A DNA stretch of 64,000 nucleotides from Longispora fulva (GTDB taxonomy: Bacteria; Actinomycetota; Actinomycetes; Mycobacteriales; Micromonosporaceae): assembly GCF_015751905.1 (NCBI RefSeq), contig NZ_JADOUF010000001.1:3968001-4032000 (forward strand), given 5' to 3'. Below, one piece after another: positions 36,555 to 45,515 of the stretch (position 1 is its first letter; every line of letters starts with the position of its first letter). The translations under genes were made by a program, and so were the position numbers. Under the pieces are notes generated by a model. That model ran no database searches and was not told where the DNA came from. It saw nothing but the letters and a program-made list of their open reading frames with translations.

Positions 36555-37157
36555 TCAGGCGGCCCAGGAGAACGAGGACTTCGACAGGCCCGTCTTCCCT
36601 TCGTAGGAGATCCCGAACGCGTCGATCCGCGTCCGTTTCGCCTCGGCCATCGTGAGGTCCGATCCCACCGGGTGGAACATGCCCTGGAAGCGCACCGGCT
36701 CGCCGGTCTCCACGCCGAACGGGACGATGTCCTCGATGTCGAAGTCGATCGTGTCACCGATGCGGACGCTGTGCCGCAGCCCTTCGTCGATCACCTCGAT
36801 CGGGGCCCGCTCGACGCCGAGGATCTCGCCGACGAGCGGGGCAAGGGCCGCCATCGGTCCGCCCAACTGTCCGCTGAACACCTTGACGAGCAGGTCCAGC
36901 TGCTGGTCGCTGGCCCCGTCGTCGACGTACACGCCGAGCCGCCAGTTCCCCTCCGTCATGACCTTGGGAGCGTCCGCGATGATCGCGACCCTGCGACCCG
37001 CGATGTCGGTGCCGTCGACCTGACCCCGCTGGATGTCGAAGACCAGAGTCACCCGGCAGTAGTCGTAGGTGGCTCCGTGGTCGAACGACAGATTGCACGG
37101 ACACATCAGCTCACACGAGCACGTCTCGACATAACTTCCCGTGAGATCCCACGCCAT
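36555..37157 (-). CDS. DUF1326 domain protein
   Basis: 200 residues, soluble. It opens TGSYVETCSCELMCPCN, a conserved Cys cluster (CSC, CPC) that looks like a metal or Fe-S ligand set. The family very often neighbours DUF2182, as here, and the pair may handle a metal together; this is inference. ATG 37157 follows AAGGAGG at good spacing; the in-frame upstream part lacks coding character. Confidence 0.85.
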   Translation of the reverse strand: MAWDLTGSYVETCSCELMCPCNLSFDHGATYDYCRVTLVFDIQRGQVDGTDIAGRRVAIIADAPKVMTEGNWRLGVYVDDGASDQQLDLLVKVFSGQLGGPMAALAPLVGEILGVERAPIEVIDEGLRHSVRIGDTIDFDIEDIVPFGVETGEPVRFQGMFHPVGSDLTMAEAKRTRIDAFGISYEGKTGLSKSSFSWAA

Positions 37158-37404
37158 CACACGCCTCCTTCGGGAGGGCCTGCCAGTCCTCCACCGCCGG
37201 GACGCGCACGCCACCACGCCGACCGTCCGCGCCGGTCGCCGGACGGGTCGTCACCACGACGACCGTCTCGCGCCCCGACACGCCCAGATCGGCCTCGCCG
37301 GAGTCCGGCGACGGGCAATACGGTCCCTACTTAGGCAAAATTGATCATATACCCTCGAGCCATTCGGTGGCTCCGCGTGATCCTGCCGCCCGTAGGCTGG
37401 GCGG

Positions 37405-38877
37405 ATGGAGTTCGCGCAGCTCGCGGCGACGTCCGCGGCCGTGGCCGTCACCGCGGCCCGCAAACGGAAGATCGCCCTCCTCGCCGGGGCCCTGCGCGGC
37501 CTGTCCCCCGAGGAGACGGTGCCGGGGACGGCGTACCTGGCCGGGGAGCTGCGCCAGCGCCAGATCGGCGTCGGCTGGGCGAGCCTGCGGGATCTCCCGC
37601 CGCCCGCCGAGGTCCCCACCCTGACGGTCGCCGGGGTCGACGCGGCCCTGCAGGCGGTCGGCGACCTGTCGGGCCCGGGCTCCCAGCAGGCGAAGCGCGA
37701 CGCCGTGGCCGCGCTGTTCGGCCGCGCGACGGCCGACGAGCAGGCGTTCCTGCGCGGCCTGCTGACGGGTGAGGTCCGGCAGGGCGCGCTGACCGGGGTC
37801 CTCACCGACGCCGTCGCCCTGGCCGCCGGCCGCCCGGTCGCGGACGTCCGCCGGGCGCTGCTGCTCGCCGGGGACCTGCGCCAGGTGGCCGCCGAGGCCC
37901 TGCACGGCGATCTGGGCACGATCCGGCTGGCCGTGGGCCGGCCGCTCGCCCCGATGCTGGCGAGTCCCGCGTCGGACGTGGCCGACGCGCTGGGCCGAAT
38001 CAGCCCGGCGGCCGTGGAGCCGAAGCTGGACGGGATCCGGATCCAGGCGCACCGCGACGGCGACGACGTGGCGGTGTTCAGCCGCAGCCTCGACGACCTG
38101 ACGGCGCGGGTGCCCGAGGTGGTGGCGGTGGTGCGGTCGCTGCACGTGCGGTCGGTGATCCTCGACGGCGAGGGCCTGGGCCTGGCGGACTCGGGCCGGC
38201 CGCTGCCGTTCCAGGACACGGTGCGCAAGGGCGGCGTGCTGCTGCCGTACTTCTTCGACGTCCTGCACCACGACGGCGACGACCTGGTCGACGAGCCGGC
38301 GGCGTGGCGGTTCGGGGTGCTCGACGCGCTGGTCCCCGACGGGCACCGGGTCGGCCGGACGATCGTGGACACCCCCGAGGAGGCCGGTCAGGCGTTCCGC
38401 GCGGCCCTCGACGCCGGCCAGGAGGGCGTCGTCGTCAAGGACCTCACGTCCGGGTACGACGCCGGCCGGCGCGGCGGAGCCTGGCTGAAGGTCAAGCCCC
38501 GGCACACCCTCGACCTGGTGGTCCTGGCCGCCGAGTGGGGCCACGGCCGCCGGCAGGGCTGGCTGTCGAACCTGCACCTGGGCGCGCGGGACCCCGAGGG
38601 CGGGTTCGTGATGCTGGGCAAGACGTTCAAGGGCATGACGGACGAGGTGCTGCGCTGGCAGACCGAGCGGCTGCGCGCCCTGGCCACGGACGAGACGGAG
38701 TGGGTGGTGCACGTGCGCCCCGAGCTGGTGGTGGAGATCGCGTTCGACGGGGTGCAGCGCAGTACCCGTTATCCGGGGGGTGTCGCTCTGCGGTTCGCCC
38801 GGGTGTTGCGGTACCGGGAGGACAAGCGCCCGGCGGACGCGGACACGATCGAGGCGGTCCGGGCCCTCTCCCCCTGA
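37405..38877 (+). CDS. ATP-dependent DNA ligase (LigB-like)
   Basis: 490 residues. An N-terminal helical ligase domain (~1-180) precedes the adenylation domain with KLDG (Lys207 in EPKLDGIRIQ), later EGVVVKD and WLKVKP motifs, and a C-terminal OB domain. It seals nicks using ATP and is an accessory ligase beside the essential NAD+-dependent LigA; the architecture matches mycobacterial LigB. The upstream 247-bp divergent gap carries an AT-rich patch around 37330-37352 that may include its promoter. Confidence 0.92.
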   Translation: MEFAQLAATSAAVAVTAARKRKIALLAGALRGLSPEETVPGTAYLAGELRQRQIGVGWASLRDLPPPAEVPTLTVAGVDAALQAVGDLSGPGSQQAKRDAVAALFGRATADEQAFLRGLLTGEVRQGALTGVLTDAVALAAGRPVADVRRALLLAGDLRQVAAEALHGDLGTIRLAVGRPLAPMLASPASDVADALGRISPAAVEPKLDGIRIQAHRDGDDVAVFSRSLDDLTARVPEVVAVVRSLHVRSVILDGEGLGLADSGRPLPFQDTVRKGGVLLPYFFDVLHHDGDDLVDEPAAWRFGVLDALVPDGHRVGRTIVDTPEEAGQAFRAALDAGQEGVVVKDLTSGYDAGRRGGAWLKVKPRHTLDLVVLAAEWGHGRRQGWLSNLHLGARDPEGGFVMLGKTFKGMTDEVLRWQTERLRALATDETEWVVHVRPELVVEIAFDGVQRSTRYPGGVALRFARVLRYREDKRPADADTIEAVRALSP

Positions 38878-38935
38878 CGGGCCCCACAAATCCTCTTCCG
38901 GGGACGCCGGGACCCGGCCGGCGGACAATGACCCC

Positions 38936-39316
38936 ATGAACGCCGTCACGCAGATCTTCGCGCTGGTCGCCGCACTCGTGCACCTGTGGGCCGGCACCAT
39001 GGAGTCGTTCCTCTTCCACCTCCCCGCGGTCCGCAAGATGTTCACCGGCACGACGAACAACCCGCCGGAGCTGCGGCTGTGGACGTTCTGCCAGGGCTTC
39101 TACAACTACGGCCTCGGGGCGGGCCCGATCGCCGGGGTGATCCTCTACCACTCCGGTCACGCGGCGGCCGGCCACGCGCTCGTCATCTACGCGTGCGTCG
39201 TCATGGCCGTCTCCGGCCTCATCCTGTTCATCGCCGACCGCACGCTGTGGCGCGGCGCGCTCGGCCAGGGCGTCCCGCCGCTGATCGCGCTGGTCGCGGC
39301 CGTATTCACGACCTGA
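38936..39316 (+). CDS. DUF1304 family small membrane protein
   Basis: 126 residues with four predicted membrane helices and the family pattern LVAALVHLWAGTMESFLF, then FCQGFYNYGLGAG. No known function. It lies 58 bases after the ligase gene and is convergent with the NUDIX gene, whose stop is four bases away. Confidence 0.85.
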   Translation: MNAVTQIFALVAALVHLWAGTMESFLFHLPAVRKMFTGTTNNPPELRLWTFCQGFYNYGLGAGPIAGVILYHSGHAAAGHALVIYACVVMAVSGLILFIADRTLWRGALGQGVPPLIALVAAVFTT

Positions 39317-39320
39317 CGGC

Positions 39321-39812
39321 TCAGTGGTGCCAGGTGAGGTCTACCGGCGGGTCGGGGAGGCGGCCGGCGATCAGGTCGGGGAGCAGGTCGGCCAGGCCGC
39401 CGGGGAAGACGGCCTCGTCGGTGGCGGCGAGCTCGGCGACCGTCCACCAGCGGAACCCGGAGTGGTGGGTCCGCTCGAACGCGGTCAGGCCGCTCGTGTC
39501 GACCTCGTGACTGTCCACCCGGTGCAGGAAGAAGTCGTCACGGAACAGGCCGTTGGCCCAGCCCAGGTCGGCCCGCCCGGACGCGGAGGCCACGTGCCGC
39601 AGCTCCCCGGGGGCCGCGCGCAGGCCGACCTCCTCGTGCAGCTCCCGCACGGCGGCGGCCAGCACGTCCTCGCCCTCGTCGATGCCGCCGCCGGGCGTGA
39701 ACCAGCCGTGCCCGCGCGGATCGTCGGGCGTGAACTCCGACCGCACGAGCAGCAGCCGGTCGGCGGCGTCGAGGAGCAGGACCCGGGCGGTGCGGCGCGC
39801 GTAGTCGACCAT
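39321..39812 (-). CDS. NUDIX hydrolase
   Basis: 163 residues. A full Nudix box is present: GGGIDEGEDVLAAAVRELHEEVGL spans residues ~42-65 with the metal-binding REXXEE as RELHEE. It hydrolyses a nucleoside diphosphate linked to another group; the substrate is not predictable. ATG 39812 begins the conserved part; a longer in-frame start lies in intergenic sequence. Confidence 0.9.
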   Translation of the reverse strand: MVDYARRTARVLLLDAADRLLLVRSEFTPDDPRGHGWFTPGGGIDEGEDVLAAAVRELHEEVGLRAAPGELRHVASASGRADLGWANGLFRDDFFLHRVDSHEVDTSGLTAFERTHHSGFRWWTVAELAATDEAVFPGGLADLLPDLIAGRLPDPPVDLTWHH

Positions 39813-39867
39813 GCCCCGCAGTCTAGAAGCCCCGATCAAACCCGTGAGACGGTTACGCCGCGCGAGG

Positions 39868-40068
39868 TCACCTGTGGAAGGCACCCGTCTTCACCGTGGT
39901 CGTGAACACCACCCAGTCGGCGGGCTCGACCGCGAGGGCCGGCCCACCGACATCCTTACTGTCCCGCACCCCGGTGACTCCCGACAGCTGCGCAACCTCG
40001 ACACAGTTCGAGTTGGAGTTGCTTCTGGTCGACTTGCGCCACACGGCGTCAGCCAGGCTGCTCTTCAT
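39868..40068 (-). CDS. DUF397 protein
   Basis: 66 residues. The DUF397 pattern WRKSTRSNSNSNCVEVA, VRDSKD and WVVFTTTVKTG is clear. The family almost always partners an adjacent XRE/DUF5753 regulator (WhiJ-like pairs in Streptomyces) with toxin/antitoxin-like or developmental behaviour. ATG overlaps the regulator stop as ATGA. Confidence 0.92.
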   Translation of the reverse strand: MKSSLADAVWRKSTRSNSNSNCVEVAQLSGVTGVRDSKDVGGPALAVEPADWVVFTTTVKTGAFHR

Positions 40069-40958
40069 CGCTGCTGTAACTCCTCTGCTGCTCTCGCCAA
40101 GAACACCCGCGAGTCTGCCTCGTTGAGTGATCGATTGGCGAGCTCGTTGAAACCCTCCGCGAATCTGCCGACCTCGCTGGGACGATCGAGGTAGAGATCC
40201 CCGGTGAAGCCGTCGACATACACCGTCGCCGGCTCGCCGTCCCCGTTGCGCACGCGCGGAAAGTCCATGATCACGAATGGGCCCATGGTGATGCCGGTGT
40301 GAAATCCGAACGCGAAGGGCACCACGCGGATCACCACGTTGGGCAGGTGCCCGATGTCATTGATGTGCTTGAGCTGGGCCGCCATCAACACTGCGCCACC
40401 GACAGGACGCCTGAGGATGGCTTCGTTCAGGATGATCTCCAGCCGGGGTGCCTGAGGTGCCGTTCTCGTCAGGACCTTCTGCCTGGCCATCCGCAACTCA
40501 ACCCGACGCGCGATCTCCTGTTCATCTCGACCACCAGGCGCGCCGACGATCGCTGCGGCATACGCAGGCGTCTGGAGTAGGCCCGGGACCAGCTCTGACT
40601 CATACCAGCGCAGGCTGGAGGCTGCTGCTTCCAGGTCGACGTAAAGTTCGAAGCCCTCGGGGATCACATCGCCGTAGGCGTGCCACCAGCCCTTGGCCTT
40701 CGTTTCGGCAGCGAGTGCCACGAAGTTGGCCGTCGTCTGCGCGTCGACCTGGTAGGCGCGGCACAGGGCCTCGATGTGGGCCCGGCCGTACTTCACGCTC
40801 GGGTCGCCGTTCTCCATCCGCCACAGGGTCTGCCGGGACACGTCGATCGTGTCGGCGACCTGGTCGGCGCGCATCCCGGACTTCTCCCGCAGCGCCCGCA
40901 GTCGCCTGCCGAGCTGCCTGCGCGGGACCGAACTTCCTGCTCCGTCGGACGTGTTCAT
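40065..40958 (-). CDS. XRE-family regulator with DUF5753 domain
   Basis: 297 residues. An N-terminal helix-turn-helix (LRALREKSGMRADQVADTIDVSRQTLWRMENGD) is followed by a DUF5753 ligand-like domain (YESELVPGLLQTPAYA, RRVELRMARQ). It is the WhiJ-like partner of the DUF397 gene and probably autoregulates from the 175-bp gap before the small Cys-pair genes, which run divergently. ATG 40958 is chosen because it leads straight into the helix-turn-helix. Confidence 0.92.
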   Translation of the reverse strand: MNTSDGAGSSVPRRQLGRRLRALREKSGMRADQVADTIDVSRQTLWRMENGDPSVKYGRAHIEALCRAYQVDAQTTANFVALAAETKAKGWWHAYGDVIPEGFELYVDLEAAASSLRWYESELVPGLLQTPAYAAAIVGAPGGRDEQEIARRVELRMARQKVLTRTAPQAPRLEIILNEAILRRPVGGAVLMAAQLKHINDIGHLPNVVIRVVPFAFGFHTGITMGPFVIMDFPRVRNGDGEPATVYVDGFTGDLYLDRPSEVGRFAEGFNELANRSLNEADSRVFLARAAEELQQR

Positions 40959-41133
40959 GCCTTCGACCGGCTCCTCACTGGTCCCCGCGCCCGCGTTCCA
41001 GAATAGACGCGAAAGTAACGGACAGCACACCTCGAGGGCTTGCGGAACGCGAGAACAGCCCTCCCGAAATCTGCCCCGGATCCTACGCCCCGCAACGTTG
41101 AAATCCATCTGGGAGGGTTCTACGTTTCCGCCC

Positions 41134-41334
41134 ATGCGGAACTCCACGATCGAGCTCGAGTTGGCCGGCTGGCAGCGGCAGGGCACCGAACTCGCCAGCG
41201 TCCTGCGACGGCACATGGGCGTCGACGGCCACTGCCCGGTGTGCGTGTGGCCGGACGGCACGCCCCTCACCGACCCGTGCGACCTCACCGTCGAGGCCCG
41301 CACGGCGCTGCGCCACCTGTGCGGCGAGTCATGA
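41134..41334 (+). CDS. Small Cys-pair protein 1
   Basis: 66 residues, unrecognised. It has an acidic helical start (NSTIELELAGWQRQG), then a CPVC knuckle, a single Cys in DPCDL and a Cys near the end, so a small zinc site is plausible. It is first of four short plus-strand genes that face away from the XRE/DUF397 pair. RBS is weak at the expected distance. Confidence 0.55.
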   Translation: MRNSTIELELAGWQRQGTELASVLRRHMGVDGHCPVCVWPDGTPLTDPCDLTVEARTALRHLCGES

Positions 41335-41395
41335 CCGGACGGCACCCGGGCGGCCGGGCGTGAACCGGCCCGGCGGCGGGGAACGCGAGCCCGTC

Positions 41396-41551
41396 ATGAC
41401 GTCCCGCGAACACGCCGAACGCGTCCTCGACACGCACGTGGAGAACCTGATCGGCTCGTGCGGCCGGTGCTACGCCGACACCGGCCGGGTCACCCCGGCC
41501 CCCTGCCCGACCCGCCGCGCCGCCCGCCGCTACCTCGACTCCCCGTCGTGA
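41396..41551 (+). CDS. Small Cys-pair protein 2
   Basis: 51 residues, unrecognised. It has SREHAERVLDTHVENLIGS, then CGRCYADTG and a further Cys in APCPTRR. The pattern of two Cys pairs on a helical base parallels its neighbours. An in-frame GTG at 41360 would add 12 residues. The stop overlaps the next start as GTGA, which supports it as a real gene. Confidence 0.55.
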   Translation: MTSREHAERVLDTHVENLIGSCGRCYADTGRVTPAPCPTRRAARRYLDSPS

Positions 41552-41751
41552 CCGTCTACTACAGCGCCTGGGCGCTGCCGGGCCCCCCGGAACGCTGCCG
41601 GTACGCCGGCCTCGGCCTCGCGGTCCTCACCGACACCGAGGCGCTCGACGTGCTGCGCCTCGCCGGGGGCCGCCACGGGCACCTCGTGGCGGTCCGGTGC
41701 GCGCCGTGCGACGGCTGGCACATCCGCCCCCGCACCGGCCACACCCGATGA
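41548..41751 (+). CDS. Small Cys-pair protein 3
   Basis: 67 residues, unrecognised. It contains RCAPCDGWHIRP near the C terminus, a CxxC followed by His, typical of small metal-binding proteins encoded in actinobacterial accessory regions. It overlaps both neighbours by four bases (GTGA, then ATGA). Confidence 0.55.
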   Translation: MTVYYSAWALPGPPERCRYAGLGLAVLTDTEALDVLRLAGGRHGHLVAVRCAPCDGWHIRPRTGHTR

Positions 41752-42098
41752 CCCCCGACCACGCACCCAGCTCCGGACCACCCCGAGAACCCGTCACCCT
41801 CTCGCGCGAGCCCTCCGGCCCGGTGGCGCCGCCCTCGCCGACCAGCCCCGGATCAGCGCGCGGAGCGGGCACCGTCGGCGCGGCGGTCGGCGCGCGGGCC
41901 CCGGAGGCGGTGCGCTGGCCCGTGCCGAGGTGTGCTCATCCCGTGTGCTTCGAGCGGGGCGGCGGCGAGCGGGGGCGTTACACGCGGAAGCAGGTGGAGG
42001 CGTTCGACGCGGTGCAGCTCCGGCGGGTGGCGGTCTTCGGGTGCCCGACGTTCCCCGGGCTGTTCCATACCCGGGCGCTGCCGGGGTGGCGGATCTGA
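41748..42098 (+). CDS. Small Cys-containing protein 4
   Basis: 116 residues, unrecognised. The N-terminal half is low-complexity Pro/Ser/Ala/Gly. The C-terminal ~55 residues hold RCAHPVCFE, a basic YTRKQVEAFDAVQLRRVAVFG helix region and GCPTFPGLFHT, again two Cys-containing loops. It starts within the previous stop (ATGA) and is convergent with the Lrp gene. Confidence 0.5.
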   Translation: MTPDHAPSSGPPREPVTLSREPSGPVAPPSPTSPGSARGAGTVGAAVGARAPEAVRWPVPRCAHPVCFERGGGERGRYTRKQVEAFDAVQLRRVAVFGCPTFPGLFHTRALPGWRI

Positions 42099-42155
42099 GC
42101 CGCTGTCGAGGACCGACGCCGCCGGGTCGGGCTCCTGTCGTAACCGTCTGATCTT

Positions 42156-42680
42156 TCAAGGTCTTCTGCGGCGCGCCTGGGCTCTCGGGGTGATCAACGA
42201 CGGGGTGCGGACCGGCTCCGGCGGGCGGAGGGCGTCGCGGCGGACCTGCTCGTAGACGATGGAACTGTGCACGGCGACCACCTCCTTGCGGGTCTGCACG
42301 ACATCCAGGACCAGCTGCTGCAGGTGGCGGGTGTCGACGCAGGCGACGTGCACCAGGAAGTCCGCCTCGCCGCTCACGTGGAACAGCGCGCGGACCTCGG
42401 AGACGTCCAGGGCGAAGTCGACGAACCTGGCGAAAACCTCCCGGGTGTGCGGCCTGACCTGGACCGCGAGGATCGCCTGCACCGCCAGGCCGACCGCCTC
42501 CGGGGACACCTCCGCGTGGTAGCCGACGATGATCTGGCGCTCGCGGAGCCGGCGGACCCGGTCCAGGCAGGTACTCGGGGCGATCCCGACCTGGGCCGCG
42601 AGATCCTTGTTCTGGATCGTGGCGTCGTCCTGGAGCCGTTCGAGGATCGCCCAGTCGATGGCGTCGAGGCGGGTGTCCAT
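42156..42680 (-). CDS. Lrp/AsnC family regulator
   Basis: 174 residues. The N-terminal winged helix (LDAIDWAILERLQDDATIQNKDLA, GIAPSTCLDRVRRL) is followed by an alpha/beta RAM ligand domain. It is divergent from the asparaginase gene with a 110-bp gap, so it probably controls that gene in response to an amino acid; this is inferred from position. ATG 42680 opens the conserved region. Confidence 0.92.
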   Translation of the reverse strand: MDTRLDAIDWAILERLQDDATIQNKDLAAQVGIAPSTCLDRVRRLRERQIIVGYHAEVSPEAVGLAVQAILAVQVRPHTREVFARFVDFALDVSEVRALFHVSGEADFLVHVACVDTRHLQQLVLDVVQTRKEVVAVHSSIVYEQVRRDALRPPEPVRTPSLITPRAQARRRRP

Positions 42681-42790
42681 GCCTGCAGAGAATACGGGTT
42701 CACCGAATCCGATTCGGCGGGAAGCTCGGAATCCGTGCTGGGTCCGGGGGGCCTTGTGCCGGGTCGGGCCAGGACCGGAAACTCGCGGCC

Positions 42791-43789
42791 ATGCAGACCA
42801 CACCCGCCGCCCTGCCCGCTGCCGCCCGCCACCGCACCCCGGCGGCCGAGGCGGTCGTGCTCGCCGAGGTGGTGCGGTCCGGGTTCGTCGAGGGGCGGCA
42901 CCGGGGCTCGCTGGTCCTCCTCGACGCCGACGGGACGGTCTCAGCCTCCCACGGCGACGTGCGCTCCCCCATGCTCCCCCGGTCCTGCGCGAAGCTCGCC
43001 CAGGCCACCGCCATCGCCACCGCCGGGGTCGACCTCCCCGGCCACCTCACCGCACTGTCGGCCGCCTCCCACTCGGGCGAGGACTTCCACGTCGCCGGGG
43101 TCCTCGAGATCCTCGCCACCGCCGGCCTGTCCCCCGACCTGCTGCGCACCCCGGCCGACCTGCCGTACGAGCGCGAACACGCCCACCTGCGCGCCGGCGG
43201 CGACGCCAGCCCGCTCCTGATGAACTGCTCCGGCAAGCACGCCGCGATGCTCGTCGCCTGCGCGGTCAACGGCTGGGACCTCGACACCTACCTCGCCCCC
43301 GACCACCCACTCCAGGTCCTGGCCCGCGACACCCTCGCCGCCGGCGCCGGGGAGTCCGTCGCGTGGACCGCCACCGACGGGTGCGGGGCGCCCGTGCACG
43401 CGATCAGCCTCCTCGGGCTGGCCCGGCTGTACCGGTCCGCCGTCCTGTCGGCTCCCGGGAGCCCGGCGCGGCGGGTGGCGGACGCGATGCGGGCCTTCCC
43501 GGAGTACGTCGCCGGCGACGCCCGGCTCGACACCCGGCTGATGCGGGCCGTGCCGGGGCTGTTGACCAAGGTGGGGGCCGAGGCCGTGCAGGTGGGGGCG
43601 TTGCCGGACGGGCGGGCGTTCGCGCTGAAGATCGAGGACGGGGCGCATCGGGCGGTGCGGCCGGTGTTCGGGGCCGTGTTGCGGCGGCTCGGGGTCGCCG
43701 ACGAGGCGGTGGAGGAGATCTGCCGGGTACGGATCCTCGGCGGGGGGCTTGAGGTCGGGCGGGTACGGGCGGCGGACTGGCTGGGCTGA
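42791..43789 (+). CDS. Asparaginase (rhizobial type / class 3)
   Basis: 332 residues. Family motifs with the serine beta-lactamase-like centre are present: RSCAKLAQA (Ser65, Lys68), SHSGEDFH (Ser95), NCSGKHAAML (Cys146, Lys149) and DGCGAPVHA. It converts L-asparagine to aspartate and ammonia in the cytoplasm; it is unrelated to E. coli asparaginase. ATG 42791. The Lrp gene opposite is the likely regulator. Confidence 0.9.
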   Translation: MQTTPAALPAAARHRTPAAEAVVLAEVVRSGFVEGRHRGSLVLLDADGTVSASHGDVRSPMLPRSCAKLAQATAIATAGVDLPGHLTALSAASHSGEDFHVAGVLEILATAGLSPDLLRTPADLPYEREHAHLRAGGDASPLLMNCSGKHAAMLVACAVNGWDLDTYLAPDHPLQVLARDTLAAGAGESVAWTATDGCGAPVHAISLLGLARLYRSAVLSAPGSPARRVADAMRAFPEYVAGDARLDTRLMRAVPGLLTKVGAEAVQVGALPDGRAFALKIEDGAHRAVRPVFGAVLRRLGVADEAVEEICRVRILGGGLEVGRVRAADWLG

Positions 43790-44016
43790 GGCGCACCGGG
43801 CTCGCGCGGCGGGCGTTCGCGGCACCGGCTGCGGCTCGCGGCGGTCCTCGGGACACCGGGTCCCGGCCGGCGCTGGCACGGCGGAGCGCCGGGCCTGGCG
43901 CCGGCGCGGCGGGCGTGACGCCGGACACCCGGGGTCGGGTGGGGTGGGACTCCGGCTGTCCGGGGCGGCCGGAAGTGGTAGGCATAAGTCATGCAGCCGG
44001 GACGAGGGAGACGCCG

Positions 44017-44472
44017 ATGAGGCAGTGGAAATCATTGGAGGCCATCGACGCGATGGCCACCACCCTGCACCGACGACACGTCGACAGGAGCGGAGAGCCG
44101 TACATCGAGCACTGCCGGGCCGTGGCGCGGATGACCGCGGAGAACGGCGGGACGCTCGTCCAGCAGATGGCGGCCCTGCTGCACGACTCGGTCGAGGACG
44201 TCGACGTCACCCTCAAGGAACTGATCGACCTCGGGGTCGCGCCGGAGGTGGTGGTACTCGTCGACGCGATGAGCCGCCGGCCGGAGGAGTCCCAGCAGGA
44301 CTACCTCAACCGGCTCGTCACCACCCCGGACGCGATCCTGATCAAACGGGCGGACATCGCGCACAACTCCAGCCCGGAGCGGCTCGATCATCTCGACGGG
44401 GCGACACAGGAGCGGCTGCGGCTCAAGTACGCGGCGGCGACGGCCACCCTCGACGCCGCGGACCCGCGCTGA
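44017..44472 (+). CDS. HD-domain phosphohydrolase (SpoT/MESH1-hydrolase-like)
   Basis: 151 residues, a stand-alone HD domain. Metal motifs as in the hydrolase half of RelA/SpoT: GEPYIEHCRAVA (His32), LLHDSVEDV (His56-Asp57, Glu60-Asp61) and IKRADIAHN (Asp113). It may cleave (p)ppGpp or a related nucleotide; the short length and missing synthetase domain fit small alarmone hydrolases. GAGGGAGA precedes ATG 44017. Confidence 0.82.
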   Translation: MRQWKSLEAIDAMATTLHRRHVDRSGEPYIEHCRAVARMTAENGGTLVQQMAALLHDSVEDVDVTLKELIDLGVAPEVVVLVDAMSRRPEESQQDYLNRLVTTPDAILIKRADIAHNSSPERLDHLDGATQERLRLKYAAATATLDAADPR

Positions 44473-44557
44473 CGGAACCGTTTCCGACGGGTCGCGCCCC
44501 GGGTCGGCACGGCAGTCTGTTCCGGTCGCGCGGACGACGGTCGGGCGCGGACAGCGG

Positions 44558-44815
44558 TCAGGCGTTGACGGCGGTCAGGGTCGCGAGGATGTCGCACAGC
44601 CGCTCCGCCTCGTCCTGCCACGCGTCGAACTCGATCCGCTCCCCCGCGACCGTGACCCCCACGGTCGTCAGCAGCCCCAGCTCGTGGGTGCTCGCCTCCG
44701 ACATCTCGGCAACCGGCAGCGTACGTCCACCCAGGACGAACCGGTCCGCCCACAGCTCGGCGTCGACGAACTCGCCGGCCACGTAGGCCCGGCAGCGGAA
44801 CATGGCGTCGTTCAT
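44558..44815 (-). CDS. Small protein of unknown function
   Basis: 85 residues, soluble, acidic. Alternating strands (FRCRAYVAGEFVDAELWADRF) and a C-terminal helix (WQDEAERLCDILATLTA). No family recognised. GGGGGAA lies about seven bases before ATG 44815. It is convergent with the HD-domain gene. Confidence 0.65.
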   Translation of the reverse strand: MNDAMFRCRAYVAGEFVDAELWADRFVLGGRTLPVAEMSEASTHELGLLTTVGVTVAGERIEFDAWQDEAERLCDILATLTAVNA

Positions 44816-45515
44816 TGTGTTTCCCCCAGCGTGATCCCCATGACAGTTGTCCGGGGGATCTTGCCACACACTGTCCACTACCGTCAGTGAAGAAACCGAC
44901 AGTCCATCTCGGCCGGAGCCCCCCGAATCGTTACAGTGTGCTACGACAAACACGGTGCGTGACGAATTCGGCGGGACCGTGGGCGGAACCGGCGGGACCG
45001 TGGCAGCGAGCGGCGAAACCAGGGCCGGGAACCGGGTGAGATCCGCCGGAGGCGGAAGCCCGACCGGGGGCTCCGCACCGAAGCCCTGATCGCCTGAGCG
45101 GCGACGTCGTCGAAGGTTCGCATCTGTACGTGACGGGGCAGGACTATGCGAGGCGGACGAGTTCACCACACGTGAGGCCCGCCGCAACCGCGAACCACTC
45201 GATGGCCTGGACCGGGATCGGATCTCCGCATGCCGCAGGACGACCGACAGCTCGCGGAGATCGGAGCCCGGACGAATCTCCTGAACCTCCCACAGCGTGT
45301 TCTGCCCGCAGCACCGCGCCGGCACGGGACACGTCTCCCCCGGCCAGGGTCGTCCCCAAGCTCAGCATGCTTGTCACCGCAACTCCTCACCAGGGCGACT
45401 ATCCGGCCCGGCCCGGGACGAGCTCCGGCCAGCGGTCCCCCGCAAGCGGGGCCCGGTCAGTCTCGGCACCGGCATACGTCGAACCTTGGGCCACGCCCCT
45501 GAATCGGGCTCAGCC
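44816..45515. other. Long poorly coding region with a gene remnant
   Basis: About 700 bp between the small protein gene and the DUF916 gene. It contains the possible frameshifted gene at 45144-45377 and a direct repeat of GGCGGGACCGTGG near 44968 and 44993. Nothing else convincing: the remaining open frames lack RBS and coding character. Confidence 0.5.
45144..45377 (-). pseudogene. Possible frameshifted small gene
   Basis: A GTG at 45377 with GAGGAG upstream opens a 77-codon frame. Its first (SMLSLGTTLAGGDVSRAG) and last (PIPVQAIEWFAVAAGL) parts look like real protein, but its middle does not. In the -1/+1 frame the middle reads LWEVQEIRPGSDLRELSVVL, which does look coding. A pair of compensating shifts near 45295 and 45220 would restore one continuous protein. 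Either a decayed gene or an assembly error; family not recognised. Confidence 0.3.

Noticed and set aside
37330-37352. AT-rich patch upstream of the DNA ligase as a regulator site
   Set aside because: Only a TGATCA palindrome and vague promoter likeness; too weak to call.
44847-45089. 80-codon plus-strand gene
   Set aside because: No RBS, low complexity (repeated GGT VGG), no homology cue.
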